A stretch of 24,433 bases of DNA from JBJXGC01 sp046154545 (GTDB taxonomy: Bacteria > Chloroflexota > Dehalococcoidia > Tepidiformales > Tepidiformaceae): NCBI GenBank assembly GCA_046154545.1, contig JBJXGC010000289.1, positions 1 to 24,433 of the forward strand. Reading direction: 5' to 3'. Below the pieces are notes generated by a model, which saw nothing but the letters and a program-made list of their open reading frames with translations, was not told where the DNA came from and ran no database searches. This document shows positions 7,794 through 15,277 of the stretch, piece after piece; the stretch's first letter is position 1, and every line of letters starts with the position of its first letter. The position numbers and the translations under genes are program-made.

Positions 7794-7799
7794 ATGGTA
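7794..7799 (-). promoter_or_regulatory. Candidate -10 box for leaderless antitoxin transcript
   Basis: On the minus strand TACCAT is followed by exactly 6 nt and then the ATG at 7787, so the predicted first transcribed base is the A of the start codon. The -35 region is poor. Two other genes in this window show the same TANNNT-N6-start arrangement, which raises its credibility slightly. Confidence 0.4.
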
Positions 7800-7856
7800 T
7801 CCCCCCGGCACATGGCTGCGTACAGCACTGGCAGCCGGTTCGGGTAGCCGGTCCCG

Positions 7857-8975
7857 CTATCGTGACCCGAGGAACGGGTTGGGCGACGCCGCGAGCCCGA
7901 ACGTGTCTGCCACCGGGCCACGCACCAGCTTCCCTTCGTAGGTGCTCAGACTCTGGGCCAGGGCCGCGTCCTCGCGGAGCGCGTTGGTCACGCCCCGGGC
8001 GGCGATGAATTCGACATAGGGAAGCGTGGCGCTGGTGAGTGCCTGGGTGCTCGTCTGGGGCACGGCCCCGGGCATGTTGCTTACGCAGTAGTGGATGACG
8101 CCCTCGTCGATGTAGGTCGGGTTGCTGTGCGTGGTCGGCCTGCTCGTCTCGGCCGCGCCGCCCTGGTCGATCGACACATCGACGATGACGGCCCCGGCCC
8201 CCATCGAGCGCACCATCGCCCGCGTGAGGACCTTCGGCGCGGCCGCCCCGGGCACGAGGACGGCGAGGATCGCGAGGTCCGCCCCGTCAAGCTCCTCGGC
8301 CACCCCCTGGGGCGATGACACGCGCGTGGCGAGCCGTCCCCCGAAGTGCTCTTCGAGCATGGAGAGGCGGCCAAGGTCACGGGACATCACGGTCACCCTG
8401 GCACTGAGGCCCATGAGGACCCGGGCCGCGGCCGTCGCAACCGTCCCCGAGCCGATGATCACCGCCCGGCCGGGGGGCACACCCGCAACGCCGCCGAGGA
8501 GCTTGCCCTTGCCCGGACCCGGGTGCTTCAGGAGTTGGGCGCCAATTTCGGCGGCCATCCGGCCTGCTACCTGCGACATGGGCGCGAGCAGCGGCAGCGA
8601 CCCGTCTGGCTTCCGCACGAGTTCGTAAGCCATTGAGGCGCAACCGGACTGCATCAGTCGCTCCGTGAGGGGCCGCTCTGTCGCAAGGTGGAGGAAGGTG
8701 AAGAGCGCACAGCCGCTGCGCAGGAAGGCGTACTCCGAGGCAACCGGCTCTTTCACCTTGACGACGAGGTCGCAACCGGCCCAGACGGCATCGGCGGTGG
8801 CGCTCATCCGCGCTCCCGCCGCGAGATAGGCGGCGTCGGCGCTTCCTGAGCCGACACCTGCGCCGGCTTCTACCAGGACCTCATGGCCGGCCTGGACAAG
8901 GGCATGTGCCCCCTCCGGCGTGAGGCCGACGCGGGCCTCTCCATCTTTGCGTTCACGGACCGTACCGACGCGCAT
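7857..8975 (-). CDS. ald: Alanine dehydrogenase
   Basis: This 372-residue protein is the usual length of NAD-dependent L-alanine dehydrogenase, which interconverts alanine with pyruvate and ammonia. The start is ATG 8975, with GAGAGG about 8 nt upstream. The N-terminal half has KDGEARVGLTPEGA and the substrate-binding VKVKEP. The Rossmann half has VIIGSGTVATAAARVLMGL and later VIVDVSIDQGG. The C-terminal part has HYCVSNMPGAVPQTST. These are diagnostic of Ald and separate it from transhydrogenase alpha subunits. It appears monocistronic. Palindromes just upstream could be a regulator site, as alanine dehydrogenase genes are often controlled by Lrp/AsnC-type regulators. Confidence 0.96.
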   Translation of the reverse strand: MRVGTVRERKDGEARVGLTPEGAHALVQAGHEVLVEAGAGVGSGSADAAYLAAGARMSATADAVWAGCDLVVKVKEPVASEYAFLRSGCALFTFLHLATERPLTERLMQSGCASMAYELVRKPDGSLPLLAPMSQVAGRMAAEIGAQLLKHPGPGKGKLLGGVAGVPPGRAVIIGSGTVATAAARVLMGLSARVTVMSRDLGRLSMLEEHFGGRLATRVSSPQGVAEELDGADLAILAVLVPGAAAPKVLTRAMVRSMGAGAVIVDVSIDQGGAAETSRPTTHSNPTYIDEGVIHYCVSNMPGAVPQTSTQALTSATLPYVEFIAARGVTNALREDAALAQSLSTYEGKLVRGPVADTFGLAASPNPFLGSR

Positions 8976-8990
8976 GGCCTGCCCTCTCAC

Positions 8991-9021
8991 CCGGTGTCCA
9001 CCGGATGGTAGCCGATCTACC
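8991..9021. promoter_or_regulatory. Paired palindromes upstream of alanine dehydrogenase
   Basis: Two perfect inverted repeats lie side by side: CCGGTG-TC-CACCGG at 8991-9004 and GGTAG-CCGAT-CTACC at 9007-9021. They start 15 nt upstream of the ald start codon, inside its probable leader and within the gap shared with the divergent protease gene. They could form operator half-sites or consecutive leader hairpins. No database motif was compared. Confidence 0.4.
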
Positions 9022-9131
9022 GGGCTGCCACTGGCTATCGACTCTCGTCCCGGAATCGCCACCCCTTCATTCGGGATTGGGTGCCGAACCATTGGACAGG
9101 CCGCCGCTATGGCGCGCCCGTGGAGAGATCT

Positions 9132-10523
9132 GTGAGGACACCTGAGGTTCAAGCGGCCGGTCACCGCGCCTGGCCGCCCTTTATCGCGATCGTCGCCCTT
9201 GCCGCATGCGCCTGGGGGCTCGCTGCATGGGGGTACTCGGGTGACAGCGCCCGTGCCAGCGCTGAGCCAAAGTTCCGGGCGGTGGATACCCACCTCGCGG
9301 TACCGGCGGGCGGCGAGTGGTACACCGTCAGCGTCGAGTTCTTGATGCTGGACAACGGCTCCGGCTCATTCGCGGCCGCCGCCGCGGCGGCCGAGGCCGA
9401 ACTCGTCGGCCGCTTTCCCGGCGCCATCGTCCTCGACGACGACGGCGTGTCGGCCCAATTCGTCCTGAACGGATATTTCTGGACGACGCACGGGGCCGCC
9501 TGGGGCTACAACAGCACGGGCAAGCCGCCGGCCCTCAATGGCGAGGCGGCCGCCATCCAGGCGGCTGCCGGCACCTGGTCTGCCGCCGGCTTCCAGTTCA
9601 CGGGCGGCGCCCCGTCTGGCTCGGGCACCGGAGCCTGCAGCGGCGGCGGCCTCGACGGCCAGAACACCGTTGGCTGGGCGGCCCAGTCCGGGTCGGTCCT
9701 CGCGGTGACCTGCACCTGGTACTCGCAGTCGGGTAATCCCCATCCCGCGATCGAATTCGACATGCAGTTCGACCCGGATTGGCCCTGGACGACAGGCGCC
9801 CCCCAGGTCGATGTGCAGAGTGTCGCCCTTCACGAATTCGGTCATGCCCTCGGCCTCGGCCACTCGGCTGATGGCAGCGCCGTGATGTACCCGAGCTACA
9901 CCGCCGGGACGCTGAAGCAGTCACTGTCAGCCGACGATATCGCCGGCGCTCAACAGCTCTACGGCGGCGGCGCCAACCCGACCGCAACGCCGACGAGCGC
10001 GCCCACAAGCACGCCGACACCGGCCGGGAACCCGCCGACGCCCACGCCGACGCCCGGGCCGGGCGCCACGCAAACGCCGACGCCGACGAGCACGCCCACC
10101 AACCAGGGCGGCGGCGGCTCGACGCCGACTCCTTCGCCAACGCCGTCATCGACCGCGACGCCGAATGCCTCGGCGACAGCAACCGCGACTCCTTCGCCGA
10201 CGCCAACAACGAGCGCCACGGCGACAGCTACCCCGACGGTAGCGCCGACGTCACCGGGCGCCTCGCCAACGCCGCGGCCATCGCTGCCCCTCCGGCCAGG
10301 TTCGAACCTGATGACGTGGCCCGGCGCGAGCGCGCATGCGTCCCGCGTGATCAGCGCCAATTCGGGCATCAACGCAGTCTACTCGTGGGACGCCACGACC
10401 GGGTCCTGGAAGCGGTACTTCCCGGGCCTGCCCGATTATGTGAACACCCTCCAGCAGATTGACCAGGGCGGCGCCTACTGGTTTGTCTCATCATCGGCGG
10501 TCCAAGTGCCCTACACGCCGTAG
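9132..10523 (+). CDS. Secreted matrixin-like metalloprotease with Thr/Pro linker and C-terminal domain
   Basis: The GTG at 9132 is chosen because GGAGAG lies 5 nt before it; an in-frame GTG at 9081 has no such site. The 463-residue product starts with a signal peptide or anchor whose core is FIAIVALAACAWGLAAW. The catalytic domain carries the zinc motif HEFGHALGLGH (residues 234-244) followed by a Met-turn VMYP, the signature of metzincins of the M10 type. A linker of roughly 100 residues of Thr, Pro, Ser and Ala repeats follows, then a 75-80-residue C-terminal domain ending near GGAYWFVSS. The linker suggests an extended, surface-exposed or secreted enzyme. A paralogue lies just downstream. 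The substrate is unknown. Confidence 0.9.
   Translation: MRTPEVQAAGHRAWPPFIAIVALAACAWGLAAWGYSGDSARASAEPKFRAVDTHLAVPAGGEWYTVSVEFLMLDNGSGSFAAAAAAAEAELVGRFPGAIVLDDDGVSAQFVLNGYFWTTHGAAWGYNSTGKPPALNGEAAAIQAAAGTWSAAGFQFTGGAPSGSGTGACSGGGLDGQNTVGWAAQSGSVLAVTCTWYSQSGNPHPAIEFDMQFDPDWPWTTGAPQVDVQSVALHEFGHALGLGHSADGSAVMYPSYTAGTLKQSLSADDIAGAQQLYGGGANPTATPTSAPTSTPTPAGNPPTPTPTPGPGATQTPTPTSTPTNQGGGGSTPTPSPTPSSTATPNASATATATPSPTPTTSATATATPTVAPTSPGASPTPRPSLPLRPGSNLMTWPGASAHASRVISANSGINAVYSWDATTGSWKRYFPGLPDYVNTLQQIDQGGAYWFVSSSAVQVPYTP
9975..10285 (+). repeat. Low-complexity ACG/CCG-rich tandem repeat coding the TP linker
   Basis: About 310 bases of degenerate triplet repeats (ACGCCGACG-like units, with ACGCCG, ACGCCC, TCGCCG and GCGACG variants) encode the Thr/Pro/Ser/Ala linker of the metalloprotease. 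The repeat is irregular, with no exact unit kept over many copies. It is likely to vary in length by slippage and to be a difficult spot for assembly. Confidence 0.75.
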
Positions 10524-10549
10524 CGGCCGTCTGTCATGCACAGCCGTAG

Positions 10550-10580
10550 CGGCCATGCCCCCCGGGGCATGGCCGTTTTC
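10550..10580 (+). terminator. Rho-independent terminator after the first metalloprotease gene
   Basis: CGGCCATGCCC (10550-10560) pairs perfectly with GGGCATGGCCG (10565-10575) across a 4-nt CCCG loop. TTTTC follows at 10576-10580. It lies 27 bases after the stop of the metalloprotease gene, which it must terminate. It also separates this gene transcriptionally from the paralogue starting at 10759. Confidence 0.9.
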
Positions 10581-10723
10581 GCGTGCCACCGGTGGGCGTC
10601 TCGACGGGTCGCTTAGCGCGCGGTCAGCGTTCGGACCTCGTGTGCATTGGCGTCGCGCAGGGCGAGTTTGGTGACAATCGCGTGGCAGACCGGTGGATAC
10701 CGGCGACCAACAGGGCCAACTCG

Positions 10724-10752
10724 GTGTCAAATGGGAAAATCTCCCGTATTCT
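10724..10752 (+). promoter_or_regulatory. Candidate promoter giving a leaderless transcript for the second metalloprotease
   Basis: GTGTCA (10724-10729), a 17-nt spacer and TATTCT (10747-10752) form a plausible promoter. The start ATG at 10759 falls exactly at the expected first transcribed base. No Shine-Dalgarno is present before this ATG, which fits a leaderless mRNA. A small GGGA/TCCC inverted repeat overlaps the spacer. Confidence 0.5.
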
Positions 10753-10758
10753 TTCGCA

Positions 10759-11850
10759 ATGGCGAAATGGATAGGGTTGTTGGTGGTGGTCTTGGCCGGC
10801 GTCGTTGCCTGGCCGATGGCCGGGGGGACAGGGGCTGCGGCCGCGAGCGGTGCGCACGCTGTCGATATTGTGCTCGAGAACAGCGGCGGGCACCGCGTCC
10901 GCATGCACTTCCTCGTCCGCGCGCGTGATGATGACGAAGCTGCCGCTGCCGCTGTCGCCGCTGCTTCCCGCCTCATGCCCGATGGCGCCGTGGTTGGCCG
11001 TGATGGGGAAGTCTCCGCCCAATTCATGGTCTGGGGCTGGACATGGGACGACGCCGAACTGCCCGTGGCCGTCAGCTATAACCCCGCCGGGGCACCCCTC
11101 GAAAGCGAGGCGGCAGTCCAATCCGCCCTTGACACCTGGTCACGCGTTGATGGTTCACGCTTCCGCTACGCCTACGCCGGCCAGACGGACGCCCGGCCCG
11201 GCACCCAGGACGCAGACTACGACGGCCTGAATGTCGTTGGTTGGCTCGACCTCGGATGCGGCGGCGGATGCGTCCTCGGCGTCACGAGCAAGGTCGATGA
11301 TGTGCACGAAGTCGATGTCGTCCTCAACGCGAACCCCGATGCGCGCCTCGGCGATGGCAGCGGTGGCACGGTCGATATCGAGACCACGTTGCTCCACGAG
11401 GCCGGGCACATGGCCAGCCTGGAGCACAGCTGTCAGCCATTCTTCGGGATCTGCACCGAGTCTGAATCCACCGCCGTGATGTTCTTCCGTTACCTCGGCA
11501 TTCATCGCTCGCTCGGGCCGGACGACGTGGCAGGCCTCCGGGCGCTCTACCCGCAAGGTGCGAGTGTGGCGTCGTCCTCTGATGGCGGCCTCCCACTCAC
11601 CGGTTGGTCGGTGGATATCCGCCCCGGGTGGACACTCACGGCACTCCCCGCCGGCAGCATTGATGGCGCCATGCAGTCGCTCCACTGTGTCAGCGCCGTG
11701 TACGCGATGCAGCCGGACGGCCACTGGCAGACCTGGGTGCGCGGCGCCGCGCCCGCCCTCAACACGCTCGCCCTGGCCGAACCAGGCCGCGCCTACTGGC
11801 TCTACGCGTCCCGCTCATGCACCGCGTCGTTCACAGAGCCACAGTCCTAA
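10759..11850 (+). CDS. Secreted matrixin-like metalloprotease, paralogue of the upstream gene
   Basis: This 363-residue product begins with a clear signal peptide (WIGLLVVVLAGVVAWPMAG core, then AAAAS). The pro/N-terminal part shares features with the upstream protease, including RDGEVSAQF. The zinc site is HEAGHMASLEH (H213, H217, H223), in which the usual metzincin Gly is Ser220, followed by a VMFF Met-turn. A CGGGC pair and other cysteines suggest disulfides. It lacks the long Thr/Pro linker but ends in the same type of C-terminal domain, with AVYAM, W and GRAYWLYAS. The GTG at 10693 is a less likely start. It is convergent with the M23 gene, 16 bases apart. Probable role: extracellular proteolysis; substrate unknown. 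Confidence 0.88.
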   Translation: MAKWIGLLVVVLAGVVAWPMAGGTGAAAASGAHAVDIVLENSGGHRVRMHFLVRARDDDEAAAAAVAAASRLMPDGAVVGRDGEVSAQFMVWGWTWDDAELPVAVSYNPAGAPLESEAAVQSALDTWSRVDGSRFRYAYAGQTDARPGTQDADYDGLNVVGWLDLGCGGGCVLGVTSKVDDVHEVDVVLNANPDARLGDGSGGTVDIETTLLHEAGHMASLEHSCQPFFGICTESESTAVMFFRYLGIHRSLGPDDVAGLRALYPQGASVASSSDGGLPLTGWSVDIRPGWTLTALPAGSIDGAMQSLHCVSAVYAMQPDGHWQTWVRGAAPALNTLALAEPGRAYWLYASRSCTASFTEPQS

Positions 11851-11866
11851 GACGCGGCGGTGATGG

Positions 11867-13096
11867 TCAGAAGGGCAGGTAGTCGGCCGGGTTGACCGGC
11901 GCCCCGTTCTTGCGGATCTCAAAGTGGAGATGGTGGCCCGTCGTGAAGCCGGTTACGCCCGACTTGCCCAGCACCGTACCGGCGCTCACCTTCTGCCCGG
12001 GCGAGACGCTGATCTCGGAGAAGTGGGCGTAGAGCGTGCTCCAGCCGTCACCACAATCGACGATGACGTGGTAGCCGTAGCTATAAGTGAGGTACTCGGT
12101 CCGGCTCACGACGCCGTCACAGGCCGAGAACACGTTGACAAACGTAAACCCGAAGAGGTCCAGGTCGATACCCGTGTGATAGGTGCCGCCGCCGCGCGCG
12201 ACGCCGAACGCGTCGCTTGTCCGCTGCCAGCCGCTCAGCGGGAAGCCAAACCTGCCCGAGCCACCATCGGCCGGCGAGGACCCGCCCGTGTTCGATCCGA
12301 CTCCGGCGCCGCCCGCGGGCGATCGTCTTGGTTCGGGGGGTGGCGGCGGTGGTGGCGGCGGCTTGATCTTCGCGCCCGGGAGCAGGATGTAGTCGCCCGC
12401 TCTCAGGTTCTTCGCGTCGGCGATTGCGTTCGGGCGGTATTCGAGCACAGTGCCGGCCGTGATGTCGTCGTACTGCGCGACGATCGAATCGACCGTTTCC
12501 CCGTGCCCGATCTTGTAGAGGATGCCGTCTTTGCGGGGGACGACCAGCTGTTGCCCGCGTTGGAGGAGGTCCTTGTTCGTCACCGTCGGGTTGTTGTCGA
12601 GGAGGGTGCGCATCGAGATGCCGAACTTCTCGGCGATGACGCTCGCACTATCGCCCGGCAGTGGTTCGTAGAGCACGAACGGTTGACGTGGATCGACGAC
12701 ATCGGCCAACGGCTTGACGCCGGCCCCGGCTTCTCCCGAGGTCGCCGCCGCAGCCGCCACGCCGGAGGAGAAGGTCGAGATGGGCGAGACCCCGCCCGAG
12801 GCCCGCACGCTTGCCACGTTCACTTCGGTGGTGAGCGCTTTGACGGATTCGTGGGTCTGGTAGTTGGTGCCTGGCCGCAGATAGGTCGCTCCGGCCAACT
12901 GACCCGCTCCACCGGCGACACCGGAGAGGGAGAACGAAGGCATGAGGTCGAGCCCTCCCGCCCCAGACGCTTCCGGGAACCGGGCCGCGAAGGTCACCGC
13001 GAGGGTCGCCAGGACGACGACCAGCGCATGGACCGTGAGCCGGCCCTTCCGCCTGCCATGGGCATGAGAACGGGCGCGGGTACCTTCGGTTTTCAT
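11867..13096 (-). CDS. LysM-LysM-M23 peptidase (envelope murein hydrolase)
   Basis: This 409-residue protein has an N-terminal basic stretch and hydrophobic segment (VHALVVVLATLAVTF, residues 22-36) acting as signal or anchor. Two LysM peptidoglycan-binding repeats follow, at about 141-188 and 192-240. After a run of nine prolines (246-254) and a Gly/Ser-rich linker comes an M23 (lysostaphin/LytM) domain at about 283-405, with HTGID (H307, D311) and HHLHFE (H389, H391) as zinc ligands. It should cut or remodel peptidoglycan outside the membrane. The start ATG at 13096 has only a weak GAAAG ribosome site. It lies downstream of rho on the same strand, with a 144-base leader containing two perfect hairpins. 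Confidence 0.94.
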   Translation of the reverse strand: MKTEGTRARSHAHGRRKGRLTVHALVVVLATLAVTFAARFPEASGAGGLDLMPSFSLSGVAGGAGQLAGATYLRPGTNYQTHESVKALTTEVNVASVRASGGVSPISTFSSGVAAAAATSGEAGAGVKPLADVVDPRQPFVLYEPLPGDSASVIAEKFGISMRTLLDNNPTVTNKDLLQRGQQLVVPRKDGILYKIGHGETVDSIVAQYDDITAGTVLEYRPNAIADAKNLRAGDYILLPGAKIKPPPPPPPPPEPRRSPAGGAGVGSNTGGSSPADGGSGRFGFPLSGWQRTSDAFGVARGGGTYHTGIDLDLFGFTFVNVFSACDGVVSRTEYLTYSYGYHVIVDCGDGWSTLYAHFSEISVSPGQKVSAGTVLGKSGVTGFTTGHHLHFEIRKNGAPVNPADYLPF

Positions 13097-13118
13097 AGCG
13101 GACTTTCAGGTCGAAGCG

Positions 13119-13156
13119 CCGGCCCACGGCCGGAGGCTTCAGGCTGAGCACAGCCT
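13119..13156 (-). promoter_or_regulatory. Two consecutive hairpins in the leader of the M23 peptidase gene
   Basis: On the minus strand AGGCTG-TGCT-CAGCCT (13156-13141) and CCGGCC-GTG-GGCCGG (13133-13119) are perfect short hairpins. They lie 23-60 nt upstream of the start codon. They could mark a regulated 5' leader or the end of the rho transcript, but no T-run follows. I found no match to the conserved core of a known riboswitch. Confidence 0.35.
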
Positions 13157-13240
13157 CTACCTTGCTCGTCCCCTCCTCTTGGCGATACCCGCAGTTTATG
13201 TATCTCAGCGACGCCGCTCCCCTACGGGAGTCCGAACCCG

Positions 13241-15067
13241 TTACAGGTCCGTGCGAAGGCTCGCGAGGAACTCCTCGTTGGTCGAGGTCCGCGCCAGCCG
13301 TTCAAGCAGCCGTTCGGTCGCTTCGAGCTGGTTTGGAGCGTTCTGGGCGATCATAGCGGTCATTCGCCGCACAAGGTAGACGCCCTTAAGGGTACGTTCG
13401 TCGAGGAGCAGCTCCTCGCGCCGGGTGGAACTCGCCTGGAGGTCGATAGCCGGGTAGAAGCGCCGCTCCGCGAGCCGCCGGTCGAGCCGTAGCTCGAGGT
13501 TGCCGGTGCCCTTGAACTCCTCGAAGACGACCTCGTCCATGCGGCTGCCGGTATCGACGAGGCAGGTGGCAAGGATGGTCAGCGACCCGCCCTCCTCGCA
13601 CTTCCGGGCGGCACCAAAGAGGCGCTTCGGCGGGTAGAGGGCGACCGGATCGACGCCGCCGGAGAGTGTGCGGCCGCTTGGCGGGAGGGCCAGGTTGTAG
13701 GCCCGCGTCAGCCTTGTGATCGAGTCCATCAGGATGACGACATCCTTGCCGCTTTCGACGAGCCGCTTCGCCCGTTCCAGCGCCATCTCGGCCACCCGAG
13801 TGTGGTCTTCGGAGGGTTCGTCGAAGGTGCTGCTCACGACTTCGCCGCGCACCGTGCGCTGCATGTCGGTGACCTCTTCGGGCCGCTCGCCGACGAGGAG
13901 GACGATCAGGTGCACGTCGGGGTGGTTCGCGGTAATGCCGTTCGCGATGTTCTTGAGGAGCATCGTCTTGCCGGCCTTCGGGGGGGAGACGATGAGGCCG
14001 CGCGAGCCCTTCCCGATGGGTGCGATCAGGTCGATGATCCGGTGCGTCAGGTTGTCGGCCGTCGTCTCGAGCTTCATCTGCTCTTTGGGGAAGATGGCCG
14101 TCAGGTTTTCAAAGAAGGGCCGGCGCTTGGCCATCTCCGGGTCGATGCCGTTGACGGCCTCGACCTTCAGGAGGCCGTAGTACTTCTCGTTGTCGCGCGG
14201 TTGCCGCACCTGGCCGGTGACGTAGTCGCCGGGCCGGAGGGCAAAGCGCCGGAGGTGCGACTGGGAGATGTAGATGTCGTGGGGGCCGGGCAGCATCCGT
14301 TCGCCCCGAAGGAACCCGTAATTCCCATCGTCGCTCACCTCGAGGAAGCCGCCCGAGAAGATGTTGCCTCGCGCTTCGGCCTGGGCCTGGAGGAGCCGGA
14401 AGATCAGGTCCGACTTGCGCATCGCGGCGGCGTCTTCGAGGGCCATCTGGTCGGCGACGGCGATCAGTGCCTCGCGCGTCATCGTCTCGAGTTCTGCAAT
14501 GTTCAGCGTCGGTAGCGCAGGGCGGTCGGACCGCTCCGGGCGGTCGCGTTCCGGCGGCCGATCCATGGGGTAGCGCTCCTCGCGCTCGGGCCAGACCTGC
14601 CGGTCGTTCCGTTCGAACCGGCGTTCGCCGGGCCGTTCAGGGCGAGGCTGCTGGGCGCCGTTGCGGTCGTTGCGGGGAGGAATCGGTCCGCGTTCGCCGC
14701 GCGGCGCGGCCTGGCCGCGGTCGCGCCGGTCACGCCGGCTCCATCGCTCGGTCCGTTCGGGCGCGCTCTCGGCGGTGCCGCCCTCGTTTTCGTGTTCGCC
14801 GTTAGAGGATGGAGGCGGCTCATCGCTGCCGCGTTCCCGGTCGTCAATCGCGGCCGGTGGGGATTCAAGAGTCACTCGGTTTGCTCGCTTGTGGGGTTCG
14901 TCGGGGACGAATGCTTCGTTCGCCGCCGATACGGCCACGCCGGGCAGGCCATCGGCCTGTCCGTCTAGTGGCATTTGCGCTTCCGCGGATTCTGTCGTCG
15001 CAGGCTTTCTTCGCGGACTGGCGCGCCGTGCCGTGGCGCGGGGAGGGGGAGGTGCTTCGTCAGTCAA
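13241..15067 (-). CDS. rho: Transcription termination factor Rho with long disordered N-terminal extension
   Basis: Rho is the hexameric RNA-dependent ATPase that ends transcription. The core is complete: Rho_N helices from about residue 187 (LNIAELETMTREALIAVADQ), the RNA-binding OB fold with NYGFLRG (250-255), the Walker A SPPKAGKT (361-368), the Walker B VVILMDSI (443-450), and GSRMDEVVFEEFKGTGN. Before it lie about 185 residues rich in Arg, Pro, Glu, Asp and Gly with no predicted fold. Extensions of this kind occur in Rho of several high-GC and other lineages and add RNA contacts. The annotated start is TTG 15067; an ATT two codons upstream is the only other option before a stop, and the nearest purine-rich ribosome site is weak and distant. 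It is divergent from rpsT. Confidence 0.96.
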   Translation of the reverse strand: MTDEAPPPPRATARRASPRRKPATTESAEAQMPLDGQADGLPGVAVSAANEAFVPDEPHKRANRVTLESPPAAIDDRERGSDEPPPSSNGEHENEGGTAESAPERTERWSRRDRRDRGQAAPRGERGPIPPRNDRNGAQQPRPERPGERRFERNDRQVWPEREERYPMDRPPERDRPERSDRPALPTLNIAELETMTREALIAVADQMALEDAAAMRKSDLIFRLLQAQAEARGNIFSGGFLEVSDDGNYGFLRGERMLPGPHDIYISQSHLRRFALRPGDYVTGQVRQPRDNEKYYGLLKVEAVNGIDPEMAKRRPFFENLTAIFPKEQMKLETTADNLTHRIIDLIAPIGKGSRGLIVSPPKAGKTMLLKNIANGITANHPDVHLIVLLVGERPEEVTDMQRTVRGEVVSSTFDEPSEDHTRVAEMALERAKRLVESGKDVVILMDSITRLTRAYNLALPPSGRTLSGGVDPVALYPPKRLFGAARKCEEGGSLTILATCLVDTGSRMDEVVFEEFKGTGNLELRLDRRLAERRFYPAIDLQASSTRREELLLDERTLKGVYLVRRMTAMIAQNAPNQLEATERLLERLARTSTNEEFLASLRTDL

Positions 15068-15117
15068 TGCAATCGGGGGGTTCTCTTAGGAAAAAGGAAC
15101 ATGCTGTCGGTTCGGTA

Positions 15118-15132
15118 CGCACACCATGTGCG
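15118..15132. repeat. Palindrome CGCACA-CCA-TGTGCG in the rho leader
   Basis: A perfect 6-bp inverted repeat with a 3-nt centre lies between rho and rpsT, about 50 bases upstream of the rho start. In the rho transcript it would be a leader hairpin. Rho genes are often autoregulated through their leaders, so this is a candidate regulatory element, without direct proof. Confidence 0.35.
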
Positions 15133-15147
15133 CTTGCAGCTTCTTAC

Positions 15148-15177
15148 AGCATAAGCGTATCGACGCTTACTATGCAA
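15148..15177 (-). promoter_or_regulatory. rho: Candidate rho promoter with a palindrome in its spacer
   Basis: Read on the minus strand, TTGCAT (15177-15172), 18 nt and TATGCT (15153-15148) give a fair sigma70 match. A perfect inverted repeat, TAAGCGT-ATCG-ACGCTTA (15152-15169), fills the spacer and touches the -10 box. This is a classic position for a repressor operator. The predicted leader would be about 75 nt and would contain the CGCACA palindrome. Confidence 0.45.
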
Positions 15178-15212
15178 ATCGGCCGGTCCGCAGCCCTCCA
15201 GCAGTGGTGCTT

Positions 15213-15241
15213 TTGCCCGTTGGCGCCGGCCATTCTATGGT
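15213..15241 (+). promoter_or_regulatory. rpsT: Candidate rpsT promoter
   Basis: TTGCCC (15213-15218), a 17-nt spacer and TATGGT (15236-15241) lie upstream of the S20 gene. The predicted start of transcription is near 15248, which leaves a leader of about 30 nt containing the AGGA ribosome site. Confidence 0.5.
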
Positions 15242-15277
15242 TATCGTTCGACCGGAACTCCAGCAGGAACACTCTCC

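Noticed and set aside
9081..9131. Earlier GTG start for the first metalloprotease.
   Set aside because: There is no ribosome site before 9081, whereas GGAGAG precedes GTG 9132, which also places the signal peptide closer to the N terminus.
10298..10318. GGTTCGAACC-like T-loop sequence.
   Set aside because: It lies inside the metalloprotease coding frame, and no other tRNA arms surround it.
13097..13240. Possible c-di-AMP (ydaO-type) riboswitch before the LysM/M23 gene.
   Set aside because: Riboswitches of this class often precede cell-wall hydrolase genes, and CGACCTGAA near the start codon recalls part of the core, but the other conserved blocks are absent. Only two simple hairpins are supported.
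13200..13245. tRNA-like T-arm (ACGGG-loop-CCCGT) just after the rho stop.
   Set aside because: No acceptor, D or anticodon arms can be built around it. It is a 5-bp hairpin with an 8-nt loop and no T-run, so neither a tRNA nor a convincing intrinsic terminator.
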